Source: Fidelibacterota bacterium (lineage in GTDB: Bacteria > Fidelibacterota > UBA2242 > JAFGTP01). From it: a DNA stretch of 64,000 nt. A model generated the notes under the pieces. The model worked only from the letters and a program-made list of their open reading frames with translations, was not told where the DNA came from and did not search any database. Every line of letters starts with the position of its first letter. Position 1 is the stretch's first letter. The stretch lies in NCBI GenBank assembly GCA_016934035.1, contig JAFGTP010000002.1:35295-99294 (forward strand). Reading direction: 5' to 3'. Position numbers and translations under genes: made by a program. Shown one piece after another: positions 8,621 to 18,002 of the stretch.

Positions 8621-9706
8621 ATGGCTGATCCAAAAAAAACCACCTTGTATGAGACCCATACAAAACTGAACGCAAAAATGGTCCCTTTTGCTGGCTATTA
8701 TATGCCAATACAATATTCAGGGATCGTAGAAGAGCATCTAAAAGTACGTGAAAGTGTCGGGATTTTTGATGTTTCGCATATGGGAGAATTTCGTGTTCGG
8801 GGTGCTGACGCAGAAAAATTTCTCAACAACCTGACTGTCAACGATGTAAGTCAATTGGTTCCCGGCAAGGCCCATTATTCCATGATGCTGTATCCTGAGG
8901 GCGGAATAGTAGATGATCTGATCATTTACAAATTTGCCGATGACGACTTCATGATGGTGGTCAACGCTGCTAACCTTGAAAAAGACTTCAATTGGGCGGA
9001 AGACCATTTGCCGGAAGGTGTGGATTTGACCAACCAGTCCGATGATATCGGATTGCTGGCGGTGCAGGGTCCAAACTCTGTGACTACCCTGCAAAAATTG
9101 ACAGGTGTCAACTTGGGCGCCATGAGCATGTTTACCTTTGTGGAAGATGAACTAGCCGGCAGGAAAATGATCATTTCTGCTACCGGATACACCGGTGAAA
9201 GAGGTTTCGAGCTTTACCTTAAAGCAGAAGATGCTCCTTTTGTATGGGATGCAGTAATGAAATCTGGAGAAGAATTTGGGATATTACCCATTGGACTGGG
9301 AGCTCGCGACACACTGAGAATGGAAAAAAAGATGGCTCTATATGGCAATGATATCGACCAGGATACCAATCCACTTGAAGCTGGACTGGGGTGGGTAGTG
9401 AAACTGGATAAAGAAAATTTCATTGGCAAAGAAGCTCTTGTCAGGATCAATGAAGCCGGCCTTAAGCGGCGACACATTGCATTTAAAATGCTCGATAAAG
9501 GCATTCCCCGCCATTATTACAAAATACTATCCGAAGAGGGTAAAGAAATCGGTATTGTGACCAGCGGTACCCATTCACCTTCTCTGGGCCAGGGGATCGG
9601 TCTCGGATATGTGGATTTCGCCTTCAGAAAACCCGGCACAAAAATTCTGATTGAAAACCGCAACAAGAACCTGTTGGCCCAAATTGTAAAACCACCATTG
9701 GTGTAA
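8621..9706 (+). CDS. gcvT: GcvT aminomethyltransferase (glycine cleavage T-protein)
   Basis: The ORF opens at ATG 8609, but that ATG lies before GGAGGGAGAC, a strong ribosome binding site; translation from ATG 8621 (MADPKKTTLYETH) gives 361 residues, the usual length. The T-protein takes the methylene group from the aminomethyl-lipoyl H-protein onto tetrahydrofolate and releases ammonia. Family blocks seen: VPFAGYYMPIQYSGIVEEH, GIFDVSHMGE, LAVQGPNS, GYTGERGFE and GLGARDTLRMEK. The rest of the glycine cleavage system is not in the window, but lipA, lipB and lpd are encoded around 42-44 kb. Confidence 0.96.
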   Translation: MADPKKTTLYETHTKLNAKMVPFAGYYMPIQYSGIVEEHLKVRESVGIFDVSHMGEFRVRGADAEKFLNNLTVNDVSQLVPGKAHYSMMLYPEGGIVDDLIIYKFADDDFMMVVNAANLEKDFNWAEDHLPEGVDLTNQSDDIGLLAVQGPNSVTTLQKLTGVNLGAMSMFTFVEDELAGRKMIISATGYTGERGFELYLKAEDAPFVWDAVMKSGEEFGILPIGLGARDTLRMEKKMALYGNDIDQDTNPLEAGLGWVVKLDKENFIGKEALVRINEAGLKRRHIAFKMLDKGIPRHYYKILSEEGKEIGIVTSGTHSPSLGQGIGLGYVDFAFRKPGTKILIENRNKNLLAQIVKPPLV

Positions 9707-9710
9707 AAAA

Positions 9711-11915
9711 ATGTCGGGTAAGCAGAAAGAAATCGTTGGAATTCTGACCATTATTCTGGGAATATTGGTCTTTTTGTGCCTCGTTTCCTATAATCCAATC
9801 GAAGAACCGTCAATATCCAACCAAGTTGTCTTAGACAACTGGATGGGATTAATCGGAATTTATGTCTCTCATTTTATGATCAAAAGTTTTATCGGTATCA
9901 GCGCTTATATTTTTCCAATTTTGGTTATATTGTGGGGTGTTTGGATTTTTCTGAAAAAGGAAGTCAAAAAGATCCTTGCCGGAACGATTGCATCGATTCT
10001 TTCTGCTTTTTTGATTTCAATGCTTTTAGCATTGCCGACGGTCATCAATCCTCGTATGTTTGACCATGATTTTCATTTGTCCGGATTAACAGCCGGAATC
10101 ATGGCAAAAGTGATGTTTGATTTTGCCGGGATACCCGGAACTATTCTGATTATTGTGGGATTGCTCCTGGTAATTGTGAGGCTGTTTCTTTCCATTGGAT
10201 ATGTTGAATTGGTCAACCACATGTTCAACAAAAATTTTAAACTTCCGACTTTTAAGATTAAAAAAAATTTTTCTCATTCTCCGGTTGTCCCGGCTACTCA
10301 CCACGAACGGAAACCGATCGAAAAAGTTATTCCCGAACCGGTTTCTGCCGGTCCTTCGGCGATCCAACCCAAAGCAGAAACATTACCCAAATCACCGCCA
10401 GCAACACCCCGATTGCCGGAAAAACCACGTGGCAAATATGCCATTCCGCCGACTAAATTTCTCGAAGAAAATTTGTCAAAGGCACCATTGGTTTCCAAGG
10501 CGGAACTGGATCGAAAATCCGCCATTTTGGAAAGAGAACTGGATACTTTCAAAGTTCAGGGGCAGGTTGTGGCTGTGGCTCCGGGCCCTTTAATTACAAC
10601 TTTTAAAGTAGAACCAGCTGCTGGCATCCGTGTAGGCAGAATCGCACGTCTGGCTGATGACCTGGCAAGGGTCCTGGAAGCCATTCGTGTTCGTATAGTT
10701 GCTCCGATTCCGGGAACTTCCGTTGTAGGGATAGAAATCCCCAATGATGAAATGGAAACGATTTATATCAAATCAATTTTGGAATCATCAAAATTCAAAA
10801 ATGCCCAAAATGTCTTAACGCTGGCTTTGGGAAAAACCAGCACAGGAGAAGTATATACTGCAGATTTGAGGAAAATGCCCCATTTATTGGTGGCAGGGGC
10901 AACGGGTTCCGGAAAATCAGTTGCAGTCAATATGATGATTGCCTCAATTCTTTATAAAGCCAGACCTGACGAGGTAAAATTTGTCATGATTGATCCGAAA
11001 AAGTTGGAACTTGCCGCTTATAAAAAGTTGATTGGATATCATCTGACCACCTGTGAAAATCTTGATGAATACATAATTACTGAGCCTGACAGTGCGGTGG
11101 TCCTTCTGAAATCTGTTGTCTTGGAAATGGAGCAACGCTATGATATGCTGGCAGGTGCTTCGGTACGAAATATTGAAGAATTCAATGAAAAAATACATCA
11201 GGGTAAGCTTCAGGATGAAAAGTTACCTTACATTATCGTTGTGATCGATGAGTTGGCTGACCTGATGATGACATCGGCTAAAGAAATTGAAGAACCGATT
11301 GCACGCCTGGCACAAAAAGCCCGAGCCGTAGGTATCCACCTGATTGTGGCAACCCAACGGCCATCAGTGGATGTGATCACCGGAGTAATCAAGGCAAATT
11401 TTCCCGCAAGAATGGCTTTTCAGGTGACCACCAAAATAGATTCCCGCACTATTTTGGATTTCAATGGTGCAGAAAAACTTTTAGGAAGGGGTGATATGCT
11501 GCTGACTACACCACAACACCCTGAGCCGATGCGACTTCACAGCGCCTACATCTCCCTGGAGGAATTGGATAGAATTCTGGATTATATTACTACTCAACCC
11601 AGGACAGAATGTGAGAAACTTCCTAAAGTTTTTGTTGAAGATGATATAAACGACCGGGATGAATATTTCGATCCTGATGAAAAGGATCCACTCTATGATG
11701 ATGCTGTTCGCATGGTAGTCAACCATCAGCAGGGTTCAGTAAGCCTGTTGCAACGCCGTCTTCGCATCGGATATGCCCGCGCCGGTCGTTTGATTGATCA
11801 ATTAGAAAGAGATGGAATTGTCGGCCCGCACACCGGATCCAAAGCCCGTGATGTATTGGTTGATGAAGATTATCTGGATTTGATGATGGGAGATGTCAAT
11901 CAGTTGGAAGGATAA
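9711..11915 (+). CDS. ftsK: FtsK/SpoIIIE family DNA translocase
   Basis: 734 residues. The N-terminal third has about four membrane segments (about 8-175), then a proline-rich linker, the alpha and beta motor domain with Walker A GATGSGKS (about residue 395) and Walker B VVIDELAD (about 508), and a C-terminal winged-helix gamma domain (about 665-730, QQGSVSLLQRRLRIGYARA) that reads KOPS-like polarity sequences. It pumps chromosome DNA through the division septum and activates dimer resolution. The start is ATG 9711, four bases after gcvT. Confidence 0.95.
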   Translation: MSGKQKEIVGILTIILGILVFLCLVSYNPIEEPSISNQVVLDNWMGLIGIYVSHFMIKSFIGISAYIFPILVILWGVWIFLKKEVKKILAGTIASILSAFLISMLLALPTVINPRMFDHDFHLSGLTAGIMAKVMFDFAGIPGTILIIVGLLLVIVRLFLSIGYVELVNHMFNKNFKLPTFKIKKNFSHSPVVPATHHERKPIEKVIPEPVSAGPSAIQPKAETLPKSPPATPRLPEKPRGKYAIPPTKFLEENLSKAPLVSKAELDRKSAILERELDTFKVQGQVVAVAPGPLITTFKVEPAAGIRVGRIARLADDLARVLEAIRVRIVAPIPGTSVVGIEIPNDEMETIYIKSILESSKFKNAQNVLTLALGKTSTGEVYTADLRKMPHLLVAGATGSGKSVAVNMMIASILYKARPDEVKFVMIDPKKLELAAYKKLIGYHLTTCENLDEYIITEPDSAVVLLKSVVLEMEQRYDMLAGASVRNIEEFNEKIHQGKLQDEKLPYIIVVIDELADLMMTSAKEIEEPIARLAQKARAVGIHLIVATQRPSVDVITGVIKANFPARMAFQVTTKIDSRTILDFNGAEKLLGRGDMLLTTPQHPEPMRLHSAYISLEELDRILDYITTQPRTECEKLPKVFVEDDINDRDEYFDPDEKDPLYDDAVRMVVNHQQGSVSLLQRRLRIGYARAGRLIDQLERDGIVGPHTGSKARDVLVDEDYLDLMMGDVNQLEG

Positions 11916-11984
11916 CAACTGAAACAATCTTTTGGAATGAAAGTATAAGAAAAAAAACAAGGTGATTATTCACACAGATTAATT

Positions 11985-12010
11985 ACCAAACCTGAGCAGG
12001 TTTGTTTAAT
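11985..12010 (+). terminator. weak hairpin terminator after ftsK
   Basis: CAAACCT-GAGC-AGGTTTG followed by TTTAATAAATAA; a 7-base stem with a short T-run, between ftsK and the LolA-like gene. Confidence 0.5.
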
Positions 12011-12035
12011 AAATAATGATTATGATTGGATTAGC

Positions 12036-12662
12036 ATGAAAAAATATTTTTTGTTTTTATTATTGATATCACTTTCCGCAGACCTGCTTCATGCGCAGGA
12101 TATTTCTGTACTTGATACCATATCTTCAAATTATATGAGTCAGATACCTTTCCAAATGGAATACAAAATCATACAAAATTTTAAAGGCAGTGATATTGTT
12201 CAGGAAGATATTGGCCAATTTTATCTGCATTCCAAGGAAGTTTTTCGGGTCAATTATCCGAGTTCACAAATACTTTTTGACGGAACCTGGCTGTGGAGTA
12301 TTGATAAGCTCAATTATCAGATTGTTGTTGAAGAATTTGATCCCAGTTCAAGTCTGAGACTGATTTACAATGTGTTGAACGGCAATATGTCTGAATACAA
12401 AATCCAGAGTATTGATGCTATCACTGATACAAATTTAAAAAAAATCGATCTCAAATCCTTAGATGAAAATAGTTTTTTCCAAAATATGATTGTGACCATT
12501 GACCCCACTGTAAAAGAAATCCGGGAAGTTGAATATGTCGATTTTCAGGGTACTAGTATAATCATTACATTTTTAGAATATTACAAACACCAAATCGATG
12601 ATAAAGTGTTATTTGAAGTTAAAAACATCAAACAAGAAGATTTTATAGATTTACGTCCATGA
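12036..12662 (+). CDS. LolA-like periplasmic lipoprotein carrier protein
   Basis: 208 residues with a signal peptide (about 1-20, ending in LLHAQ) and a LolA-type fold: an unclosed beta-barrel built of strands such as QEDIGQFYLHSKEVFRVNYPS and TWLWSIDKLNYQIVVEEF. LolA-family proteins carry lipoproteins across the periplasm to the outer membrane. Sequence similarity in this family is low, so lolA is likely but not certain. The following gene overlaps by 4 bases (ATGA), showing coupling. The ftsK-lolA order is common in related phyla. Confidence 0.75.
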   Translation: MKKYFLFLLLISLSADLLHAQDISVLDTISSNYMSQIPFQMEYKIIQNFKGSDIVQEDIGQFYLHSKEVFRVNYPSSQILFDGTWLWSIDKLNYQIVVEEFDPSSSLRLIYNVLNGNMSEYKIQSIDAITDTNLKKIDLKSLDENSFFQNMIVTIDPTVKEIREVEYVDFQGTSIIITFLEYYKHQIDDKVLFEVKNIKQEDFIDLRP

Positions 12663-13684
12663 GCCTACATTTTCGTCTTAAAACAAACCGGTTCATAAAT
12701 TATAAAACAATTTTTTCACTGTTGCTGAGTGCCTTGGGTATTTGGCTCGGTTTCAGAAAATTTAACTTTCATGAATTTATGGAAGCCTTTTTGTCTGTTG
12801 ATTTAATGTATTTTTTTGCTTCTATGTTTATTGTGTTGTTTACTGTATACCTGCGCGCATGGCGTTGGAAATACCTGGTCATGCCAATTAAAAAAATTGG
12901 TGTTTGGCAATTATTCAAGATGGAAATGGTCGGCTATTTTGGTAATAATGTTTTTCCCTTGAAGATGGGTGAAATTCTGCGAGCCTATACCCTGGGCAAA
13001 TATGAAAAGATTCCTGTGACCGCTGCCTTCGGAACAATTGTAAATGAAAGACTTCTGGACACTTTGGTGTTTGCCTTTTTTATCGGCCTTGGTTTATTTA
13101 TATTTCCGGATTTTCCGGAATGGATTAAAAAGGGGGGGATTGCCGGTATTGTCTTGCTGTCTCTTTTTGCAATAATAGTTATCATTTTAAATACACAAAA
13201 ACTTTTTGTTAAAGATTTATGGGAAAAATTACTTGTTAAACACAAAGATAAAAAGACCTTTCACTCTTTTGCCAATTTAGTCAACGGTCTGACGACTTTA
13301 TTTAAAACTCCCCACATCTTAATGATTACTGTCCAATCTTTAATCATTTGGCTAATCACCATTGCTCAATATTGGGTCTTGGGTATGTGCCTGAATGTTT
13401 CTTTTTCGGTTTCTCAGGTAGTATTGATTTTTTTGACAACATCAGCGGTATTTGCGGTTCCTGCTGCTCCGGGATATGTGGGCACATACCATCTGGCTGC
13501 AATTAATATTCTGATATTTCTAGGTTTGGCAATTTCCCAAGCTCAGGTACTGGCGGTTATTATGCATGGAGTTGGATATTTATCAATGACCTCGATTGGA
13601 TTAATCTTCTTCTTAAAATATCACATTCATGTTAACGAGGTGGAAAAGGAAAACTTGAAAATTAATATTCCTCCTGGTGATTAA
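12659..13684 (+). CDS. lysylphosphatidylglycerol synthase/flippase-like (UPF0104) membrane protein
   Basis: 341 residues with about eight membrane helices and the UPF0104/AglD-type signature: an N-terminal helix around ALGIWLGFRKFNF, the block YLRAWRWKYL, and GNNVFPLKMGEILRAYTLG. The family includes the membrane part of MprF and other putative lipid flippases or glycolipid-handling proteins; the substrate is unknown. It overlaps the LolA-like gene by 4 bases, and its 3' end overlaps the convergent ATPase gene by 23 bases. Confidence 0.8.
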   Translation: MSLHFRLKTNRFINYKTIFSLLLSALGIWLGFRKFNFHEFMEAFLSVDLMYFFASMFIVLFTVYLRAWRWKYLVMPIKKIGVWQLFKMEMVGYFGNNVFPLKMGEILRAYTLGKYEKIPVTAAFGTIVNERLLDTLVFAFFIGLGLFIFPDFPEWIKKGGIAGIVLLSLFAIIVIILNTQKLFVKDLWEKLLVKHKDKKTFHSFANLVNGLTTLFKTPHILMITVQSLIIWLITIAQYWVLGMCLNVSFSVSQVVLIFLTTSAVFAVPAAPGYVGTYHLAAINILIFLGLAISQAQVLAVIMHGVGYLSMTSIGLIFFLKYHIHVNEVEKENLKINIPPGD

Positions 13685-15092
13685 TAATGTTTTTCTTGAT
13701 TGCATTGTTGACCATTTCTGCATTTTTATCTTCTTTATGTTGAACTTCGTTGATAAAATTTAGCAAGTTTTTATTTCCACTTTTTATTCCGCAAAGCGCA
13801 CATACATCTGATCTGCCGATCAGGGTCTTTTCATTGAAAACTTCCAAAATTCCCTGATAGTTTTGCTCCTGAATAAGTTGATGGAATTTATCAGAAAAAT
13901 GATGATAAATACCTGCAAAATCCTTAGTTTTCCAAAAATCTTCAAGATTCTGTTCCATTTCTTCAAAAGTTTTTCCTTTAGAATTTCCTGTTAAAGTGCT
14001 GAAAACTCTGTCAATTTTTGCCATCGTATATTCCAGTGCCTGATTTTTTATTTCTTCACGAAAAAACTGAAGGACATTAATTTTGACTTTTTGGAATAAC
14101 TTATTTCCATTTTTTTCACATAAATAAGCAATAACTTTGATAATATCTTCCAACAGTAAAAAATTCTCTATTTCAGCAACTTTTGTAACCCAGACATTAG
14201 ATTTCGTAAGTCGTTGGATTTCACTAAAAGACCTTCTGTCACGATCCACAAGCCCATAAGCATTCAGGTCATGAAATACTTCCTGCTCATTGAGTGACTT
14301 AGTAGTGGCCATGACTTTTTCACAACCTCCCAGAGGTTTCAGTAAATAATCCGGAAAGACATAGTGGAGCAGTTTGTAATCAAGGCTGTTAATAGAATCC
14401 CCTTCAATAAAGAGTACAGATTTCCGTTCCGCCAACAATTCAAAATAGAGCTGATTCGGTAATGAATGATCATCGCTTAAAATTTCATAATTCCAGCTAT
14501 CGCCATTATAATCTTTTAGCCAAACCTTTAAAAAATCATGACGGCTGGAAGCAAAGGAAACATCATGTGTCAAGTAAACAAATGTACAATCTTTTCTAAA
14601 GGATTCCAGCAGATCACAAAGAATGATAATGATTGATTTTTTGATATGCATTTCAGGTTCATCGATAATAAGTAAAGAGTTTTTGGGTGCATGAATAACC
14701 GAGGCAATTACAAATAACAACAATCTTTCTGTTTCACCCATTTCATTAATAGGATAAATATGATTGTTATCAAATTTATCCACAAGTTGGATCGTATTAT
14801 GTCGAAATTCCAATAATCGATTGGGTGACACAGCATTCCAGATTCGCTTCATTGAAGAAAATAAGGGGAGTTTTTTCTGATTTTGTTCTGCAGATAAAAC
14901 CGATCGGATTAATTCTTTAAAATTTTGTGAATAAGTTGACTGGGTCATTCTAATAGCAATATCAGGGTATCTTTCATCAATCTCTGCTGCAAAATTTGTC
15001 TTTCCGGACCCATTGGCTCCGACTACCACAAAATTTGTATCAATAGATAGTTTTTCTGTAATGTTTCTATTTTTTGGCAATGTTATTTTCAT
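13662..15092 (-). CDS. fused AAA/ABC-type ATPase and DUF4435 (TOPRIM-like) protein
   Basis: The frame opens at 15167, but AAGGAGTAG stands just before ATG 15092 (MKITLPKN), giving 476 residues. The N-terminal half is an ABC/AAA15-like ATPase: Walker A GANGSGKT (about 25-32), a signature-like MGETERLL, Walker B LLIIDEPEMHI and an H-loop YLTHD. The second half looks like DUF4435: LFIEGDS, GLVDRDRR and EIENFLL are the acidic TOPRIM-type motifs. A CALCG motif lies near the C-terminus. ATPase plus DUF4435 are the two parts of the PARIS anti-phage system (AriA and AriB), here in one short chain; OLD-type nucleases are an alternative. Its start lies a few bases beyond the stop of the serine hydrolase gene, suggesting one operon. 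Defence is inference. Confidence 0.7.
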   Translation of the reverse strand: MKITLPKNRNITEKLSIDTNFVVVGANGSGKTNFAAEIDERYPDIAIRMTQSTYSQNFKELIRSVLSAEQNQKKLPLFSSMKRIWNAVSPNRLLEFRHNTIQLVDKFDNNHIYPINEMGETERLLLFVIASVIHAPKNSLLIIDEPEMHIKKSIIIILCDLLESFRKDCTFVYLTHDVSFASSRHDFLKVWLKDYNGDSWNYEILSDDHSLPNQLYFELLAERKSVLFIEGDSINSLDYKLLHYVFPDYLLKPLGGCEKVMATTKSLNEQEVFHDLNAYGLVDRDRRSFSEIQRLTKSNVWVTKVAEIENFLLLEDIIKVIAYLCEKNGNKLFQKVKINVLQFFREEIKNQALEYTMAKIDRVFSTLTGNSKGKTFEEMEQNLEDFWKTKDFAGIYHHFSDKFHQLIQEQNYQGILEVFNEKTLIGRSDVCALCGIKSGNKNLLNFINEVQHKEDKNAEMVNNAIKKNIINHQEEY

Positions 15093-15093
15093 T

Positions 15094-16677
15094 CTACTCC
15101 TTCTTAAAGGAAATTCCTCTGACACCGTAGGTCGAGAACTCAAATCCAATGACATCTCCACTTTCATCTTTTTGAATTTGAATCAGGCATTCTTCATTTG
15201 CAAATTCATCTGGAAAAACCTGAATTAATTTATATTCTGCGAAACCAATTTTAAGAACTAGTTTTTCTCCATTCCAAAAAATTTTACCCGATTTTTTCAG
15301 TTCAGAACTAAAGTATTGTCCAAGTATTTGGGTTTTGAAATTTTCTGAAATCTCGATTTCTTCAAAAGCAACATAATGATGTTGACTTCCGTAAGAGGTG
15401 TATTCAAAAAATTCAGAGTTGTTGCCTGTTTTTAATACTTTAATTTTTTTTAATTCATCAACGGTCAGAAATTCATCCTCACAATCAATAGACTGAAAAT
15501 ATTCTTTTTTCAAGGATTCAACATTTTTGAAACCACCAATACTTTTTCTTACAAATTTTGATTTATTTAAATATTTTTCTGGAGTCTGATTGCTGATCTT
15601 TTCGAGGTTTTTTTTCCAAAAATTATAACTATAGAAATAGGTTTCTAAAAGTTTCATGGCATACTTTCTGACATATAGATCACCATTGTTACTTAAAATA
15701 ATAATGGAAAAATTTTTCTCCGGTAATGCCATAAAAAATGCTTTATAGCCAACATACCAGCCATCATGACCATAATAATCAAGCCCACGGTATTTACCAA
15801 TGACCAGGCCATATCCATAATTTCCTTTTGTGCCGTCGTTGAATTTCCCAGGATTTTTCATGACTTCCAAACTGTACTTTCCAATTCTGCCCTTTTCCAG
15901 TGCTTGTTGCCATATAAATAAATCTTCCGTTGAAGAGTAAACAGCATCATGACCGACCAGTTGATTGTTGGTCATCCAATTAATATAGTTTTCTTCCCAA
16001 GGTTTATACCCGGCTGCACGATTACTAATGAAAGTCTTATCACTTATTTGTATTTTTGAGTGATCCATACCCAAAGGTTTAAAAATATTATTTTCAACAA
16101 ACACATTAAATTTTTGTCCACTGACTTTTTCGACAATCAGGGCTAGTAAAGTATAGGCAGAATTGGAGTATTCGTAACGGCTTCCGGGTTCAAAGGAAAG
16201 TCCATTCTGTCTTTTAAGCATTTCTATTAGCATATCGTGGGTGTACCATTGTGAAAAAGCAATACCCAATAACGGATACATTGTTTCACTATCTCGTATT
16301 CCGCTGGTGTGATATAACATATGTTCGATTGTTATTCTACCGTAAACATCGGCTGGAAATTCGGGAAAATATTGAATCAATTTATCGAATGTTGAAATCA
16401 TTTTATCCTGAATGAGCATCGCCAAGCAGGCGCCTGTAAATTGTTTGGACAGAGATCCAATTCGATAAACCGATTGTGTGGTAGCCGGCACTTTTAATTC
16501 CAGGTTTGCCATTCCAAAAGCATTTTTATAAATAATTTTACCATTTTGAATCACAGCTATCGAAACAGAGGGCGTTCTATTATTAAAATCACTTTTCAGA
16601 ATTGCATCAAATTCCTTTTTATAGTTCCGTGCAAAAAGTGAAATTGTTAGTACCCCCAAAATAATCATTTTTTTCAT
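15094..16677 (-). CDS. secreted serine hydrolase, beta-lactamase (class C) fold
   Basis: From ATG 16677 (the ORF track start at 16716 is upstream of the signal peptide MKKMIILGVLTISLFA) the protein has 527 residues. The serine beta-lactamase/DD-peptidase motifs are complete: SLSK, YSN (in YEYSNSAY), and a GHDG third box. The last about 150 residues form an extra beta-rich domain seen in many such hydrolases. Family members act as DD-peptidases, esterases or D-amino-acid hydrolases; the substrate cannot be told. It follows a paralogue with almost no gap and precedes the ATPase-DUF4435 gene. Confidence 0.85.
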   Translation of the reverse strand: MKKMIILGVLTISLFARNYKKEFDAILKSDFNNRTPSVSIAVIQNGKIIYKNAFGMANLELKVPATTQSVYRIGSLSKQFTGACLAMLIQDKMISTFDKLIQYFPEFPADVYGRITIEHMLYHTSGIRDSETMYPLLGIAFSQWYTHDMLIEMLKRQNGLSFEPGSRYEYSNSAYTLLALIVEKVSGQKFNVFVENNIFKPLGMDHSKIQISDKTFISNRAAGYKPWEENYINWMTNNQLVGHDAVYSSTEDLFIWQQALEKGRIGKYSLEVMKNPGKFNDGTKGNYGYGLVIGKYRGLDYYGHDGWYVGYKAFFMALPEKNFSIIILSNNGDLYVRKYAMKLLETYFYSYNFWKKNLEKISNQTPEKYLNKSKFVRKSIGGFKNVESLKKEYFQSIDCEDEFLTVDELKKIKVLKTGNNSEFFEYTSYGSQHHYVAFEEIEISENFKTQILGQYFSSELKKSGKIFWNGEKLVLKIGFAEYKLIQVFPDEFANEECLIQIQKDESGDVIGFEFSTYGVRGISFKKE

Positions 16678-16678
16678 T

Positions 16679-17719
16679 TTATTTTCCCGATTGCAGATTA
16701 AAAAATATTTCAGCAATCCGATCGGCTAAAGGCTCGATGTCTGGTTCTCGTCGATTTGTTAATAGGATTATGGTGAGATTATCATCAGGATAGCGCTGAA
16801 TTACATTTCGAAATCCGCAGGTACTTCCAGTATGAGACATACGATATTTACCCTTATATGTATCAATATGCCATCCAAATCCATACCCTTCCAGACCAGG
16901 TTTTACATACTCCAAAAACCAATCTTTTGATAATAATGTATTGGTATTCAATGCCTGATCCCATTTGTACAAATCGTACACTGAAGAATAAATGCCACCG
17001 TCTCCAAGAACAGCACTGGTTGGACTTTGGTCTGAAAAAAGTATTGCTTCCTTCTCGATATGGTAACCCAAGGCGCGATGGCTAACTTCATTTTTTCCTT
17101 CAGTGAAGGCCACAGTGTTGGTCATTTGCAATGGAATAAAAATATTAGTTTTGAGAAATTCAGAGAATGAAATTCCAGACAATTTTTCAAGGATCATAAC
17201 CAGAACAGCATAGGCTGAATTACTGTACCGGTGCTGAGTTCCCGGCTGAAAATAGGTTGAGTCCACACCCATCATCAAATTCAGCACATCTCTGTCACTG
17301 ACTTGTTTGGTTGCTGTATCCGGTATCAGAGTTTCATAATCAATCAATCCCGATGTATGTTGTAATAAATGGCGAATGGAGATATTTTTACCATAGTCTG
17401 GAAAATCAGGAAAAATATCTTTCAGTTTATCATCCAGGCATATTTTACCATCTTGGATCATCAACATTATAGCCATAGCAGTAAACTGTTTGGTCAAAGA
17501 GGCGAGACGAAAGTTTGTTTCAGGAACCACTGGAATTTCCTTTTCAATGTTGGCCATTCCAAAAGATTTGATTAATACGGGGATTCCGTCCTTAATTACC
17601 ATAAGCGAGGCTCCCGGGTTTTTCCCGGAGTAAATTCGAAATAGTTTATTTATCTGCTGATCTTTTGAACAGGATATCAGGAACAGTACCGGCAACAATA
17701 AAAATATTAATATCTTCAT
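16679..17719 (-). CDS. serine hydrolase lipoprotein, beta-lactamase (class C) fold
   Basis: GAGGGAGAT precedes ATG 17719, so the protein begins MKILIFLLLPVLFLISC: a lipoprotein signal with lipobox LISC, 346 residues in total. Active-site motifs SLTK (in RLASLTKQFTA), YSN (in RYSNSAYAV) and SHTGS are present. It is a paralogue of the next gene with closely matching blocks (RIGSLSKQFTG/RLASLTKQFTA, HTSGIRD/HTSGLID) but is membrane-anchored and lacks the C-terminal extension. The two genes are separated by one base and are surely co-transcribed. Confidence 0.87.
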   Translation of the reverse strand: MKILIFLLLPVLFLISCSKDQQINKLFRIYSGKNPGASLMVIKDGIPVLIKSFGMANIEKEIPVVPETNFRLASLTKQFTAMAIMLMIQDGKICLDDKLKDIFPDFPDYGKNISIRHLLQHTSGLIDYETLIPDTATKQVSDRDVLNLMMGVDSTYFQPGTQHRYSNSAYAVLVMILEKLSGISFSEFLKTNIFIPLQMTNTVAFTEGKNEVSHRALGYHIEKEAILFSDQSPTSAVLGDGGIYSSVYDLYKWDQALNTNTLLSKDWFLEYVKPGLEGYGFGWHIDTYKGKYRMSHTGSTCGFRNVIQRYPDDNLTIILLTNRREPDIEPLADRIAEIFFNLQSGK

Positions 17720-17827
17720 ATCTCCCTCTGATTTATTTACTGACATTAAGAAATTTCACTCTTTAGGACAATAATATTTTGGAATAAATTTTCTTTCAAT
17801 GTAAATTTTCATGTTTATTTAAAATTA

Positions 17828-17966
17828 TGAATTTTTGAAGGAAACATGTGAAAATCATGTACAGCCCCGCTACTGTTAGCAGCAAGAAGTTGCTCAATAA
17901 GCCACGGAGAAATCTGGAAGGCAGAGCAAAGTCGCCTGAGCTGTAAGTCAGGATACTTCATTATCA
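17828..17966 (+). promoter_or_regulatory. cobalamin (B12) riboswitch
   Basis: About 139 bases carrying the recognisable blocks of the adenosylcobalamin-class aptamer in order: GGAAACATGTGAAAATCATGTACAGC, CCCGCTACTGT, a variable hairpin (GCAGCAAGAAGTTGC), AAGCCAC, and the B12 box TAAGTCAGGATACTT at about 17944-17958. It lies 36 bases upstream of a TonB-dependent receptor, the usual target. No intrinsic terminator is visible between aptamer and gene, so control may act on translation by hiding AAGGA before ATG 18003. The exact ends are estimates. Confidence 0.88.
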
Positions 17967-18002
17967 TATTAAATTCTTTTACGAGGGTCAAAAAGGATTT
18001 CA

